The position numbers were made by a program, and so were the translations under genes. Below are positions 17,005 to 25,946 of a DNA stretch of 64,000 nt, piece by piece (position 1 is the stretch's first letter; each line of letters opens with the position of its first letter). Under the pieces are notes generated by a model, which saw nothing but the letters and a program-made list of their open reading frames with translations, did not search any database and was not told the origin of the DNA. The stretch spans positions 124,001 to 188,000 of the forward strand of contig CAMIYM010000004.1 in assembly GCA_946403085.1 (NCBI GenBank), read 5' to 3'. This stretch comes from an uncultured Clostridia bacterium (GTDB taxonomy: Bacteria; Bacillota; Clostridia; Saccharofermentanales; Saccharofermentanaceae).

Positions 17005-17288
17005 TGCAATGAAGGTGCGTAAGTAGTCTTTCTATAACAGGAAAAGAGAGTCGTGTCACCGGCTGAAAGCACGATCCTAAGTGTATTAAGATGAATTTCA
17101 ACACTGGAGCACTCTTGCGAAAACGGTATTTTACTGATTAAGCAGATGCGGATAAGCGCGGCATTACAGCGCTTTTCAAGTGCGGAAAGCTATATATTCA
17201 AGCTTTTCGAACATGGGTGGTACCGCGAAGGTGCGTTTTTAAGCGAATTCGTCCCATGGCAATGACAAATTGCCATGGGCTTTTTTTA
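17005..17288 (+). ncRNA. T-box leader, phenylalanine specific
   Basis: The leader senses uncharged tRNA-Phe and controls read-through into pheST. The invariant T-box sequence GGGTGGTACCGCG is at 17215-17227. The specifier loop contains TTC at 17097-17099 followed by A, matching Phe. An AGTAG element near 17030 fits stem I. The terminator CCATGGCAAT/ATTGCCATGG with a run of seven T is at about 17255-17287, and can be replaced by an antiterminator formed with the T-box sequence. Confidence 0.95.
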
Positions 17289-17320
17289 TGCCACAGGCGA
17301 AAATGCTAGAGGAGGTAAGT

Positions 17321-18364
17321 ATGGCAGATCTTAATGAATTGAACGAGAAGTTATCTGAGATCAAGAGTAAGATCGAGAGCGACCTTAAAGAGATCAACAG
17401 TTCCAAGGGAATCTTCGAGTACAGAAAGAGTGTCATGGATTCCAAGGAAGGAAAGATCGGATCTCTCATGAAGGAGATGGGCAAGATCCCGAAGGAACTT
17501 AAGGCTGATTATGGCAAGAAGGTCAACGAGATCAGGAACTGGGCTCAGGAGAAGTTCGACAGCCTTGATAAAGAACTTAAGGAAAAGGAGCAGAAGGCAC
17601 GGTATGACAGCGAGGTCATTGACGTTACTCTTCCGTCCAAGAAGCTTAAGAAGGGCTATCTCCATCCGAATACCCAGGTAAGAAACCAGATCGTAGATAT
17701 CTTCGGTTCAATGGGTTTCCAGATCTATGAAGGAAACGAGATCGAGACAGATTACTATAACTTCACAGCTCTCAATATCCCTCAGGATCACCCTGCACGT
17801 GATATGCAGGATACATTCTACTTAAGCCCTGAGTTCCTTTTGAGAACACAGACTTCAGCAGGACAGATTCATGTTATGGAGGCTCAGAAGCCCCCGATCA
17901 AGATCATCTCACCAGGTAAGGTTTTCCGTTCTGACGATGACGCTACACATTCTCCGATGTTCTCACAGATGGAAGGACTTGTCGTAGATAAGGGAATCAC
18001 TCTTTGTGACCTTCAGGGGATGCTCGACGTATTCGTAAAGAAGATCTTCGGTGAAGAGACCAGAACACGTTTAAGACCTTCTTATTTCCCGTTCACAGAG
18101 CCTTCTGTAGAGGTAGATGTCAGCTGCTTCCAGTGCGGCGGCAAGGGCTGCAAGCTTTGTAAGGGAACAGGCTGGATCGAAGTCCTCGGTGCAGGCGTTG
18201 TTAACAAGAAGGTATTGGATAATTGCGGAATCGACAGCAACGTATACAGCGGTCTTGCTTTCGGTATCGGTATCGACCGTATCGCAATGCTCAAGTACGG
18301 CATCAACAACATCAAGCTCTTGTTTGAGTCTGATCTGCGCGTACTCGAACAGATCGATGACTAA
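17321..18364 (+). CDS. pheS: Phenylalanyl-tRNA synthetase alpha subunit
   Basis: PheS carries the catalytic core of the alpha2-beta2 synthetase. The start at 17321 ([11 protein letters not shown]) has GAGGAGG upstream and gives 347 residues, the usual length; upstream in-frame ATGs lie in the T-box terminator. It has the N-terminal coiled coil (about 1-90), class II motif 1 ([14 protein letters not shown]), motif 2 ([16 protein letters not shown], with [10 protein letters not shown]) and motif 3 ([17 protein letters not shown]). A Cys cluster [14 protein letters not shown] sits in the C-terminal half, a Zn-ribbon-like insertion known in a subset of PheS. Controlled by the T-box and followed by pheT after 18 bases. 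Confidence 0.97.
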   Translation: MADLNELNEKLSEIKSKIESDLKEINSSKGIFEYRKSVMDSKEGKIGSLMKEMGKIPKELKADYGKKVNEIRNWAQEKFDSLDKELKEKEQKARYDSEVIDVTLPSKKLKKGYLHPNTQVRNQIVDIFGSMGFQIYEGNEIETDYYNFTALNIPQDHPARDMQDTFYLSPEFLLRTQTSAGQIHVMEAQKPPIKIISPGKVFRSDDDATHSPMFSQMEGLVVDKGITLCDLQGMLDVFVKKIFGEETRTRLRPSYFPFTEPSVEVDVSCFQCGGKGCKLCKGTGWIEVLGAGVVNKKVLDNCGIDSNVYSGLAFGIGIDRIAMLKYGINNIKLLFESDLRVLEQIDD

Positions 18365-18382
18365 GGAAAGGGAGGCAATAAT

Positions 18383-20800
18383 ATGTTAGTACCTTTAAGC
18401 TGGCTTAAAGATTATGTTGATATTGATGTAACTCCGGACGTGCTCGAAGAAAAGCTTTTCAGCTGCGGCTTCGAAGTCGAGGAGAAATATGAAGTAGGCA
18501 AGGACATCAGTAAGGTCGTTGTCGGTGAGGTTAAGACTTGTGATCCTATCGAAGGAACACACCTTCACCTTTGTACTGTAGATGCAGGAGAGAACGGTAC
18601 TCTTCAGATCTGCTGCGGCGCTGATAATGTTAAGGCAGGCGGCAAGTATCCTTTGGCTCTTATCGGGGCACAGGTCTATGCTACTGCAAAAGATCACAAG
18701 ACCGTAGAAGGTCTCATGACAATAGGTCAGGGCAAGCTCCGCGGATACGATTCATTCGGTATGCTCTGCTCAGGTGTTGAGATCGGCGTTACTGAGGATA
18801 TGTTCCCCGGCGCAGGTTACGACGGACTCCTTGTCCTTCCTGAAGATTCTGTTCCTGGCGCTGATGTTAAGCCTATCTTAGGACTTGATGATTATATTTT
18901 CGATATTTCCATCACAGCTAACAGACCTGACTGCCAGAGCATCTTCGGTATTGCAAGAGAGGTTGCTGCAGTTCTTGGAAAGCCTGTTAAGGAGCCCGCT
19001 CTTGATTACACAGAAAGTGATGTTGCCATTGATTTCAACATCCGCGTATCAGCTCCTGATCTTTGCCCCAGATACATCGGTCACTATGTATCAGATGTTA
19101 AGATCGCTGAATCACCTCTGTGGATGAAGCGCCGTCTTGCTCTTGTAGGATGTTCTGCTATCTCCAACGTCGTTGATATCACGAACTATGTTCTGAAAGA
19201 ACTTGGCCAGCCGATGCATGCTTTCGATTTCTCATATCTTGAGGGCGGCGAGATCCATGTCCGCCGTGCTGAGGAAGGCGAGAAGATCGTGACTCTCGAT
19301 GAGAAGGAATTTGCTCTTACATCTGAGAACCTTGTCATCTGCGACGGCAAGAAGCCTGTTGCTCTGGCAGGTATCATGGGTGGTCTTAATTCTGAGATCC
19401 TTGATACTACAAATGCAGTCATGTTCGAAGCTGCAAAGTTCGCTCATGACAATATACGTAAGAGTTCCAAGGCTTTGGGCCAGGTATCTGATTCCAGCCA
19501 GCGTTTTTCAAAGGGTGTTGACGAATATACGACAGTCATGGCAATGAAGCGTGCACTTCACCTTATCGAGGAGCTCGGATGCGGTAAGGTATCAAAGACT
19601 TCTTTCGATATCAATACAGGTAATTCTGTTGAACCCCGTAAAATGACCGTAAGCGTTAAGCAGGTTAACGGCGTGCTCGGAATCACAGTTCCTGATGAAG
19701 ACATTGTCCGTATCCTTACAGGTCTTAACTTCGCTCCCGAACTTAACGGAGATGAACTTACAATAGCTATCCCGGGTTACCGTGTTGATATGGAGTCTTA
19801 CCAGGATGTTGCTGAGGAAGTTATCCGTATGTATGGCTATGAGCATATCGTTCCTACATTCATTCCTACAGCTAAGGTCACAAGCGGCGGCTATAATCTC
19901 AAGCAGCGTTCAGAGCTTAAGATCAAGCGTGCTCTCTGTGCTTCAGGTGCTTCAGAAGGTGTTCATTATTCATTCTTCTCACCCTCTGATTTTGACCTTC
20001 TCCGTCTTCCTGAAGATGCAAAGGAGCGTACAGCTATCAAGATCCTGAATCCTATCAATATCGATCTTTCACTTATGCGTACGACTCTTGCTCCTCAGAT
20101 GATCAAGGCTATCGCAAGGAACCAGAAGAATGGTATCCTTTCAGGCCGTATCTATGAGATGGGCAATAAGTTCCTTCCCAAGAGCCTGCCTCTTACTGAA
20201 TATCCTGATGAGCGTGAGACTATCTGCATCGGTGTTTTCGGTGAGGACGAGGATTTCTATTCGATCAAGGGCCTCGTTGATGTTATATCTGACGCACTTG
20301 ACGTTGAGTTCGATTATGAGAAGGACAAGAAGACATTCCTTCACCCCGGAAGAACTGCAAAGGTAATCTGCAACGGTGAAGAAGTAGGTTACTTAGGTCA
20401 GGTCCTTTATGAGATCTGCGATGAACTCGATATGCGTGTTCCCGCATTCGTTGCCGAGATCGACTTGAGAGCTTTAAGCCAGTATTACGGAAAGGACAGA
20501 AAGTTCATACCTCTTCCGAAGTTCCTCGAAGAGAAGCGTGACTTCTGCTTCGTTATGGATAAGGCTGTTACCTGTGCCGAAGTCGAAAAGGAGATCAAGG
20601 CATCCTGTGATTACATTACAAAGATCGATCTCTTCGACATCTATGAAGGTCTCCAGCTCGGCCTCAACAAGAAGAGCCTTGCGTTCAGTGTAGTATTCAC
20701 TCCTAAGGATGAGGAGTTCAAGCCTGAGGTGATCGATGGCTTTGTAAGTACGATACTTAAGAATCTGAACGATAAATACGGAATAACGTTAAGAGCTTAA
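18383..20800 (+). CDS. pheT: Phenylalanyl-tRNA synthetase beta subunit
   Basis: The 805-residue protein has the full PheT order. It begins with MLVPLSWLKDYVDI, then a tRNA-binding OB domain (about 40-150), the B3/B4 editing domain (about 210-390, with GLNSEI), B5 (about 400-480), the catalytic-like core, and a C-terminal FDX anticodon-binding domain (about 710-805, PKFLEEKRDFCFVMDK). It forms the heterotetramer with PheS and edits Tyr-tRNA-Phe. It is expressed from the T-box transcript. Downstream lies a 590-base gap with repeats but no clear terminator immediately after the stop codon. Confidence 0.97.
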   Translation: MLVPLSWLKDYVDIDVTPDVLEEKLFSCGFEVEEKYEVGKDISKVVVGEVKTCDPIEGTHLHLCTVDAGENGTLQICCGADNVKAGGKYPLALIGAQVYATAKDHKTVEGLMTIGQGKLRGYDSFGMLCSGVEIGVTEDMFPGAGYDGLLVLPEDSVPGADVKPILGLDDYIFDISITANRPDCQSIFGIAREVAAVLGKPVKEPALDYTESDVAIDFNIRVSAPDLCPRYIGHYVSDVKIAESPLWMKRRLALVGCSAISNVVDITNYVLKELGQPMHAFDFSYLEGGEIHVRRAEEGEKIVTLDEKEFALTSENLVICDGKKPVALAGIMGGLNSEILDTTNAVMFEAAKFAHDNIRKSSKALGQVSDSSQRFSKGVDEYTTVMAMKRALHLIEELGCGKVSKTSFDINTGNSVEPRKMTVSVKQVNGVLGITVPDEDIVRILTGLNFAPELNGDELTIAIPGYRVDMESYQDVAEEVIRMYGYEHIVPTFIPTAKVTSGGYNLKQRSELKIKRALCASGASEGVHYSFFSPSDFDLLRLPEDAKERTAIKILNPINIDLSLMRTTLAPQMIKAIARNQKNGILSGRIYEMGNKFLPKSLPLTEYPDERETICIGVFGEDEDFYSIKGLVDVISDALDVEFDYEKDKKTFLHPGRTAKVICNGEEVGYLGQVLYEICDELDMRVPAFVAEIDLRALSQYYGKDRKFIPLPKFLEEKRDFCFVMDKAVTCAEVEKEIKASCDYITKIDLFDIYEGLQLGLNKKSLAFSVVFTPKDEEFKPEVIDGFVSTILKNLNDKYGITLRA

Positions 20801-20852
20801 TTCAAATCAAAGATGGGGAGTCTCAAAAACCTTGAATTGTTTTCGGCGCGTC

Positions 20853-21211
20853 TCGAAAATCGGGCGCCAGCTTTTCGGGCCAGTGCAAAAATGGTGCCAA
20901 TTTGGGAGTGGTTTAGCACCATAATGAGCAATTTGGCCCTGAAATGCACGATTTGGTGCTAATTTAAGTGGATTCTGGCACCATTTTTGCACACCTGTCG
21001 CCAGGGTGGCATGAGGACACCAAGAAGATACCGTGGTGACGAAATGGTGACGAAAGACCTCAGAATCGTCACCAAAACTGTCACCAAAGGTCCAAAATGC
21101 ACGAAGTGGTGACGAAAACAAGCATTACCGTCACCATCTCGTCACCAGCCTATTTTTCGGGACAGGGAAAGTAAAAAACTGCCTCAAGATCGTCACCAGC
21201 CGGCTTTTCGA
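20853..21211. repeat. Repeat-rich gap with two families of inverted motifs, no gene
   Basis: The first half holds nested inverted repeats: GTGCAAAAATGGTGCCA (from 20883) pairs perfectly with its inverse ending near 20992, and inside it TTAGCACCA pairs with TGGTGCTAA. The second half has eight copies of CGTCACCA or its inverse TGGTGACG/TGGTGACA. They lie at 21034, 21045, 21067, 21079, 21107, 21129, 21140 and 21191, in adjacent pairs 11-12 bp apart and in both orientations. TCGAAAA or its inverse flanks both ends (20853, 21205). No array-type nuclease gene is adjacent. A minus-strand open frame across it has no family support. Confidence 0.75.
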
Positions 21212-21222
21212 GACAAGAAAAC

Positions 21223-21317
21223 CCCCTATGTCGAACTACCGGTTCGATTTAGGGGTTTGTTGTTGAAGTGAAATACATTTTAAAACCCTTATGTCGAACT
21301 ACCAGTTCGATATAGGG
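21223..21317. repeat. Pair of 33-bp hairpins 63 bp apart (terminator-like)
   Basis: CCCCTATGTCGAAC-TACCG-GTTCGATTTAGGGG lies at 21223-21255, and a close copy (CCCTTATGTCGAAC-TACCA-GTTCGATATAGGG) at 21286-21317. The shared GTCGAAC cores are exactly 63 bp apart, about six helical turns. The second is followed by ATTTTAATTTT. They could terminate pheST transcripts, or be a two-unit version of the phased arrays. Confidence 0.7.
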
Positions 21318-21389
21318 ATTTTAATTTTGTATGCTATTATCAGGGAAGAACGTGACGCACCATTTTCTGTAAGTCATATGAGGTGTTAT

Positions 21390-22298
21390 ATGACCCGTAA
21401 AAGATCCGGCCGTCTGATGGCTTTTGCTAGATGCCTTTTTGCAGCGTTGATCGTTGCCTTGCTTTTCGCGGGCTCTTTCTCCGGAACAGTTCGTGCTGAC
21501 ACAGGCCCAAAGCGCTCGATAACGATAGAGATAAGTAATCCGCCGGATGAACCGTACTATTTCGCGTTGCTTGAAAAGACCTCTTATAAAGCTGATATCA
21601 ACTACCATTACGATCATGTAAGGGAAGAAGATGCATGGATCAGGGAACTCTTCTATAATTACGATGAGGATGGCTACAGACTGTTCATTTATGCCGGAAG
21701 CACCAATTCCATTAGAAGCTCGGAAGACCAGATGCATGACGGCATTGTCAAATACAACTATATGGTTCCTTCCACTTTCAAGGTAATTGTGATAACAAGA
21801 AAGGGTGAAGTGACAGTAAGCGATCCGGTAACTGTCAAAGCATTTCATTCTGAATGCACTTATGATTTTAAATCCAATACCATTAAAGAAGTGTATAAGC
21901 CTGATTTTGATGTGACCTATTTCATCGAGATCATTATCTATCTTTCAATAACGGTTGAGATCGAAGGTTTTCTGCTCTTTGCGTTCAGGCTTTTTAACAA
22001 AAAGAACCTTAAGCGGTTCATTTTTATAAACCTTGTTACGCAAGGTCTGTTAATGGCCTTTAATACTGTATCCAGGCTTGTTTTTGTTGTAATGCTTAAT
22101 CATTTCCAGATATGGCTTTGTATGGAAGTTGTTATCACTGCGATAGAGATGATCTATTACAGCAAAAAGCTGGTGAACAAGCAGGGAGAGGTCTCTGTTA
22201 AGAGAAATCTCATATATGGCTTTGTGGCAAATCTCGTAAGCGCATTTATTGATCTTCCGATAGTGCTTATTATGATGTTCCTGAAGAATACCATGTAA
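21390..22298 (+). CDS. Unrecognised exported/membrane protein
   Basis: The start at 21390 (MTRKRSGRLMAF) has GAGGTG just upstream; earlier in-frame codons run into the hairpin pair. The 302-residue product has a signal peptide ending near VRADTGP. It then has an extracellular domain (about 30-175) with the SDPVTVKAFHSECTYDF segment, and four hydrophobic helices (about 185-205, 220-245, 250-275, 285-300). This arrangement of an external sensor-like part plus a C-terminal membrane bundle resembles small receptor-type membrane proteins, but no family is recognised. It precedes the TTGTCG-box pseudopilin cluster by about 200 bases on the same strand and may not share its control. Confidence 0.65.
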   Translation: MTRKRSGRLMAFARCLFAALIVALLFAGSFSGTVRADTGPKRSITIEISNPPDEPYYFALLEKTSYKADINYHYDHVREEDAWIRELFYNYDEDGYRLFIYAGSTNSIRSSEDQMHDGIVKYNYMVPSTFKVIVITRKGEVTVSDPVTVKAFHSECTYDFKSNTIKEVYKPDFDVTYFIEIIIYLSITVEIEGFLLFAFRLFNKKNLKRFIFINLVTQGLLMAFNTVSRLVFVVMLNHFQIWLCMEVVITAIEMIYYSKKLVNKQGEVSVKRNLIYGFVANLVSAFIDLPIVLIMMFLKNTM

Positions 22299-22413
22299 CC
22301 TAAACTGTTATAAATAAGTTAATATGGCCGGCAAAAGCAATCAGCTTTTGACAAACGTTGTAAAATCAATACTTCCATCAGGTTTTGAACATAGTTTTTA
22401 ACAGATGTTCACG

Positions 22414-22478
22414 TTGTCGGTTTTGTCGTAATTTGTCGTACTTTGTAAGATTTTTGAAGCCTCCTTTCATTGTAGAAT
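22414..22478 (+). promoter_or_regulatory. TTGTCG repeats plus CTTTGTAAGA box upstream of pseudopilin genes
   Basis: TTGTCG occurs at 22414, 22423 and 22433, followed by CTTTGTAAGA at 22441-22450. The box and last repeat have the same 8-bp offset as upstream of comEC. TAGAAT at 22473-22478 is a possible -10 without a good -35. The distance from box to -10 is 32 bp here and 42 bp at comEC, a difference of one helical turn. Confidence 0.55.
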
Positions 22479-22503
22479 CACAGTCAAAAAAGGAGGTTTT
22501 ACT

Positions 22504-22809
22504 ATGTCTGCACTTGAATCCGCGATCTGTTTCTCGCTAATCCTGGTACTTCTGGCTTTTATGATCTCCGGTCCTGAAGCTATAGCTCTGGACAGTTTTC
22601 AGGCAGCTAAAGACGGCGGCAACGAGCTCTTTTACATGGAAATGGACAGGGAGGTCGCTTATAAGAACAAAGTTCATGGCGTCACATGTTATGACACTTC
22701 CCCTGAGAAGCTCTGTACTTATCTGACCGGAATCTCAGACAATTTCAGACTCGTATACGGAACTGTTTATGAGTTGTCAAAGGAGGATTCAAATGAAAAA
22801 GATAAGTAA
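22504..22809 (+). CDS. Small TadE/pseudopilin-like protein
   Basis: This 101-residue protein starts MSALESAICFSLILVLLAFMI, a short polar leader with an acidic residue followed by one hydrophobic helix, as in TadE/TadF pseudopilins. A soluble domain of about 75 residues follows, with two Cys (VTCYDT, KLCTYL) that could form a disulfide. The ribosome site AAGGAGG is strong. It overlaps the next gene by 17 bases and is the first gene after the TTGTCG box. Function is inferred from shape and position only. Confidence 0.65.
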   Translation: MSALESAICFSLILVLLAFMISGPEAIALDSFQAAKDGGNELFYMEMDREVAYKNKVHGVTCYDTSPEKLCTYLTGISDNFRLVYGTVYELSKEDSNEKDK

Positions 22810-24154
22810 TCTCAACAGAACAAAGCATGGAGCTGCCTCTGTATTCCTGGCTATAATAATGGCGGCATTGATCCTTGTCGAATGCACATTCTTAGCCTTT
22901 GTGTGGAATCTTGACCGTGCCATGGCAGTAAATACTGCCCTAAAGACAGAGATTGACACGATCTTAAGTGACTATAACAGACAGCTTTACAGCGTCTATG
23001 GCGTATATGCATTCACCATGGAAGGTATTGATGACGAATGCTTCTCGAAGGCTCTTGAGATAAACGGTCTGACGGCTGATTCTGAGTTGTTTGTATCAGG
23101 CAGGAAAAGGTTCAAGGCTGAAGATCTGAAGAAGGCAATCAATTCATTTTACTGGTACAGAGGTACCGGAATCGCTCTTAAGACTGTAGCCCGGAACTAT
23201 TCTGAGATGGTTCGTGAACTTGATAAGACTGGCATTATAAATAAAGCCGGAAAGTTCATGCAGAGCCCTGCAGCAGGATATCTTGCAAAGATCATTGGCG
23301 GAACTGAATCAGCCGAAGAATGGATAAAGAAAGCAGGAGATACGCTTAATATCGATGATCTGGCAAAAGAAGCCGCGGATATGGATGCGATAAGCAAGGA
23401 TTATAAAAATGCCATAAAGGACTTCGGGATAGACATCAACCTAAATATCGAGAATTTCGAGGCTTTTCTTAAGACGATGTCCAAGCTTGAGAAGACTTTC
23501 AGCCTTCTTACTGACAATTCCGATGCAGCGTTTACAAAGTTTTCCGTCTCTCACTATTGTGCATATAACTTTGACTGCCACTGCCGTCCCAAGGGGGATA
23601 CTTCGATCAATGGAGCAGACTTTAAGGCCATTCACGGCAAATCCAAAGCAGACAGCGAATATATCATAACCGGCATGGATCAGGTCCCTGCAGTGCTCGA
23701 GATCGAGTATTTTATGTATCATGTGCTCCTGATATCCTGCATTCTTAATGACTACATCAATGAAAAGTTCAGGAACACGATGGAGGTTCTGGGACAGGTC
23801 ATATCGGCCATTATCCTTGCCGTTAGTGAAGGTTCTGTAGATATCGATCCAAGACTTATTGCTGCAGCTCTTACTTTTTGCTGTGCGGCCTTCCAGACTA
23901 TACCGCTGTTCATTAAGCTCACACACGGCGAACGTGCTGTGCTGCTCAAATATGAAGATGAGAAGCTGATCACATTCAATTACAGGGATATCCTTTATCT
24001 TGCAGCTCTTTGCGCGCCGACAGATACGCTCCTTGAGAGGATGACAAAGGTCCTCGAGAGGGATTACGGAAAGCTTTATAAGGGAATAAAGATCGAGACG
24101 GACTTCAGGGGGAGTACATATTCTCTTGAGAAGTCATACAGCTTATACGGATAG
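22793..24154 (+). CDS. DUF5702-like Tad-associated membrane protein
   Basis: The start at 22793 (MKKISNLNRT) is set by AAGGAGG; earlier codons are less likely. The 453-residue protein has a basic head, then GAASVFLAIIMAALILVECTF, a pseudopilin-like hydrophobic helix. A long soluble helical part (about 45-300) follows, with hydrophobic segments near 310-330, 345-365 and 375-395. This looks like the DUF5702 proteins found with Tad pilus genes in Clostridia. Cys residues in YNFDCHCRPKG may be disulfide bonded. It lies between the small pseudopilin and the TadE-like gene. No TadA ATPase or TadB/C platform gene is present in the window. Confidence 0.65.
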   Translation: MKKISNLNRTKHGAASVFLAIIMAALILVECTFLAFVWNLDRAMAVNTALKTEIDTILSDYNRQLYSVYGVYAFTMEGIDDECFSKALEINGLTADSELFVSGRKRFKAEDLKKAINSFYWYRGTGIALKTVARNYSEMVRELDKTGIINKAGKFMQSPAAGYLAKIIGGTESAEEWIKKAGDTLNIDDLAKEAADMDAISKDYKNAIKDFGIDINLNIENFEAFLKTMSKLEKTFSLLTDNSDAAFTKFSVSHYCAYNFDCHCRPKGDTSINGADFKAIHGKSKADSEYIITGMDQVPAVLEIEYFMYHVLLISCILNDYINEKFRNTMEVLGQVISAIILAVSEGSVDIDPRLIAAALTFCCAAFQTIPLFIKLTHGERAVLLKYEDEKLITFNYRDILYLAALCAPTDTLLERMTKVLERDYGKLYKGIKIETDFRGSTYSLEKSYSLYG

Positions 24155-24167
24155 GAGGAACCTCTAG

Positions 24168-25181
24168 ATGAGACATCAGAAGAATAAGCGCGGTCAGGTA
24201 GCTCTGGAAGCTTCCATCGCTTTTACCGTAACATTAGTATTCCTGGCTTCGGTCATCAGTGCAATAGATTATTACCGTACGGATATCCTTATGAGAAGAG
24301 CTGTCGAACAGACATGTGAGAGGATGTCACTTCTATATCCTGTATCTGTGCCTTCAAGTGATCTGATGTCTGCAGCAGTAAATGCTTTCCCTGATATGGG
24401 AATAGGAGACACAAAAGGCGCGGCAGTAATATCGAAGGCCTCATCTGTCGGCATGGGAATAGATGAAGCGACGGGACACACCTTAAAAGAGCTGATCCTT
24501 CAGGGCCTTTTCTCGAAAACTATGGAAAATCAGATCAGGAAAGCCTTTGTGGAGAGGAACGGAGGATCACACTTCTTTGAACCCAAGGATATTGAAGTGT
24601 TCTTTAACATCAGCGATTCACATCATGTGATCGAGGTTACGACTGATTATACCGTGGTAACCATAGCAGGCAGGAAGGAAAGGAGCATTTACTCGGTAAT
24701 ACCCCTGTATGGTGAGCCGGTGCTTGACCTTAATGCCTCGCAATCTGAGAAAAACAACACTAAGAAGGATAATATCTGGTCTCTTAGTAATTTTGACAGG
24801 GGAGATTCGTTCAGGGAGCTATATGGAGCTAATCTTCCAAAGACTTTTCCTGTGATCGATTCGGTGGAAGGCGGAAAAGTTACGGCTATAAGGAGTATCG
24901 ACCTGACATCTCCTTACTATCAGGATACGACCCATATCGAGAAGAAGATAATCTCTGACATCAAGGCAATCAAAGGATTTGAGCCTCAGTCAGCCAGGAT
25001 TAACGGCAAGACGTACAGTGTTGACCGGGTGGATTCAAGATATCTTAAGGTGGTAATACCAAAGAATTCAGGTTCTATAGGCAGGGAAACTGTGGAAAAT
25101 CTTAAGGGTTATGCCTTTGTTCAAGGGGTTATACTTGAGATCGACGAATATGAGACTTCGGAAAAATACAGTGGCAAGTGA
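24168..25181 (+). CDS. TadE-like pseudopilin
   Basis: The 337-residue protein begins MRHQKNKRGQVALEASIAFTVTLVFL. This is a prepilin-like site (Gly followed by Gln, with Glu at +5) and a hydrophobic stalk, the hallmark of TadE pseudopilins. The rest (about 55-337) is soluble and presumably outside the membrane. GAGGAACC with a preceding AGG gives a ribosome site, 13 bases after the previous stop. It is probably a minor pilin or assembly factor of a Tad-type fibre, coexpressed with the two upstream genes. Longer than typical TadE (~150 residues), as is common in Clostridia. Confidence 0.72.
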   Translation: MRHQKNKRGQVALEASIAFTVTLVFLASVISAIDYYRTDILMRRAVEQTCERMSLLYPVSVPSSDLMSAAVNAFPDMGIGDTKGAAVISKASSVGMGIDEATGHTLKELILQGLFSKTMENQIRKAFVERNGGSHFFEPKDIEVFFNISDSHHVIEVTTDYTVVTIAGRKERSIYSVIPLYGEPVLDLNASQSEKNNTKKDNIWSLSNFDRGDSFRELYGANLPKTFPVIDSVEGGKVTAIRSIDLTSPYYQDTTHIEKKIISDIKAIKGFEPQSARINGKTYSVDRVDSRYLKVVIPKNSGSIGRETVENLKGYAFVQGVILEIDEYETSEKYSGK

Positions 25182-25253
25182 CCGGATTCCTCCTTTATTG
25201 TATTAAAATAAATAATGCGTTATTATGTATGAGTATGTTTGGAGGTAAGCAAA

Positions 25254-25487
25254 TTGAGACATAATTACAGCGTAAGGCGTCCCGGTCTTGCTAATTCGAA
25301 GATAACTACTGACAGATCGTCTTCGCTCTCTATCGGAGATTCTCTGAGAAGGGCAAAGACCAATCTTATATTTTCAAGATTGCTCCTGGGCATGCTCGTC
25401 GTGCTCGCTGCCACAGCTATTTTCGCTATAGTCTATCTGGGCTATGCCCAGCCAATCTGGGACTACATCTTAAGAGTCGTATCGTGA
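25254..25487 (+). CDS. Small single-pass membrane protein
   Basis: The start is TTG at 25254, placed eight bases after GGAGG. The 78-residue product has a basic N-terminus (RHNYSVRRPG), a polar stretch, and one membrane helix (about 48-70, LLLGMLVVLAATAIFAIVYLG). No family is recognised. It lies between the TadE-like gene and the YerC-like regulator on the same strand, with 16 bases to the latter. Confidence 0.6.
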   Translation: MRHNYSVRRPGLANSKITTDRSSSLSIGDSLRRAKTNLIFSRLLLGMLVVLAATAIFAIVYLGYAQPIWDYILRVVS

Positions 25488-25503
25488 TAACAGGTTAGGT
25501 GAC

Positions 25504-25929
25504 ATGATGGACGGCATAAAGGACACTCATTTTACTGAAAGTGAGTTGGAGGAATTAACAGATCTTTACAACGCCATGCTGACTATGAAAGACAGCACTG
25601 AGATGCATAAGTTTTTTGTGGATCTCTGCTCGATAAATGAACTTCATTCATTTCTTCATCGTTGGCAGATCGTAAGAAGGATCGAACAGGGCAAGAGCTA
25701 TGAGGAGATCATCAAGGAGATCTCGCCGCTCGATGATCCTGCTGCCGATAAGGCAAATACAGAAAAGAAATCAACCGGCAGGGTTCGTGGCAAGGCCAGA
25801 TCTTCGACAAAGGTCAGTTCCACGACGATTTCGAGAGTCAAGAACTGCTATGTCAATCCCGATGGCGGATACAGGACAGCACTTAACAGACTTAAGGAAG
25901 CTTCCGGAGAGAATAAAGAACAAAACTAA
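25504..25929 (+). CDS. YerC/TrpR-like DNA-binding protein with an insertion in the HTH
   Basis: YerC/YecD proteins are TrpR-fold helix-turn-helix regulators. Residues 1-65 match (ESELEELTDLYNAMLTMKDSTEMHKFFVDLCS, then the GKSYEEIIKEIS helix), and the recognition helix is TTISRVKNC followed by the GGYRTAL end. In ordinary family members the two HTH helices are joined by only a few residues. Here about 28 residues rich in Lys, Ser, Asp and Arg (starting PLDDPAAD and ending KARSST) lie between them. That would disrupt the normal turn unless it loops out. It is encoded 17 bases before secA. Reading frame is intact through the insertion. Confidence 0.75.
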   Translation: MMDGIKDTHFTESELEELTDLYNAMLTMKDSTEMHKFFVDLCSINELHSFLHRWQIVRRIEQGKSYEEIIKEISPLDDPAADKANTEKKSTGRVRGKARSSTKVSSTTISRVKNCYVNPDGGYRTALNRLKEASGENKEQN

Positions 25930-25946
25930 AAGGGTAGAAGTACAAC

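Noticed and set aside
20807..21121. Minus-strand open frame in the gap after pheT
   Set aside because: It lies entirely in repeat DNA, with biased composition and no family match or ribosome site.
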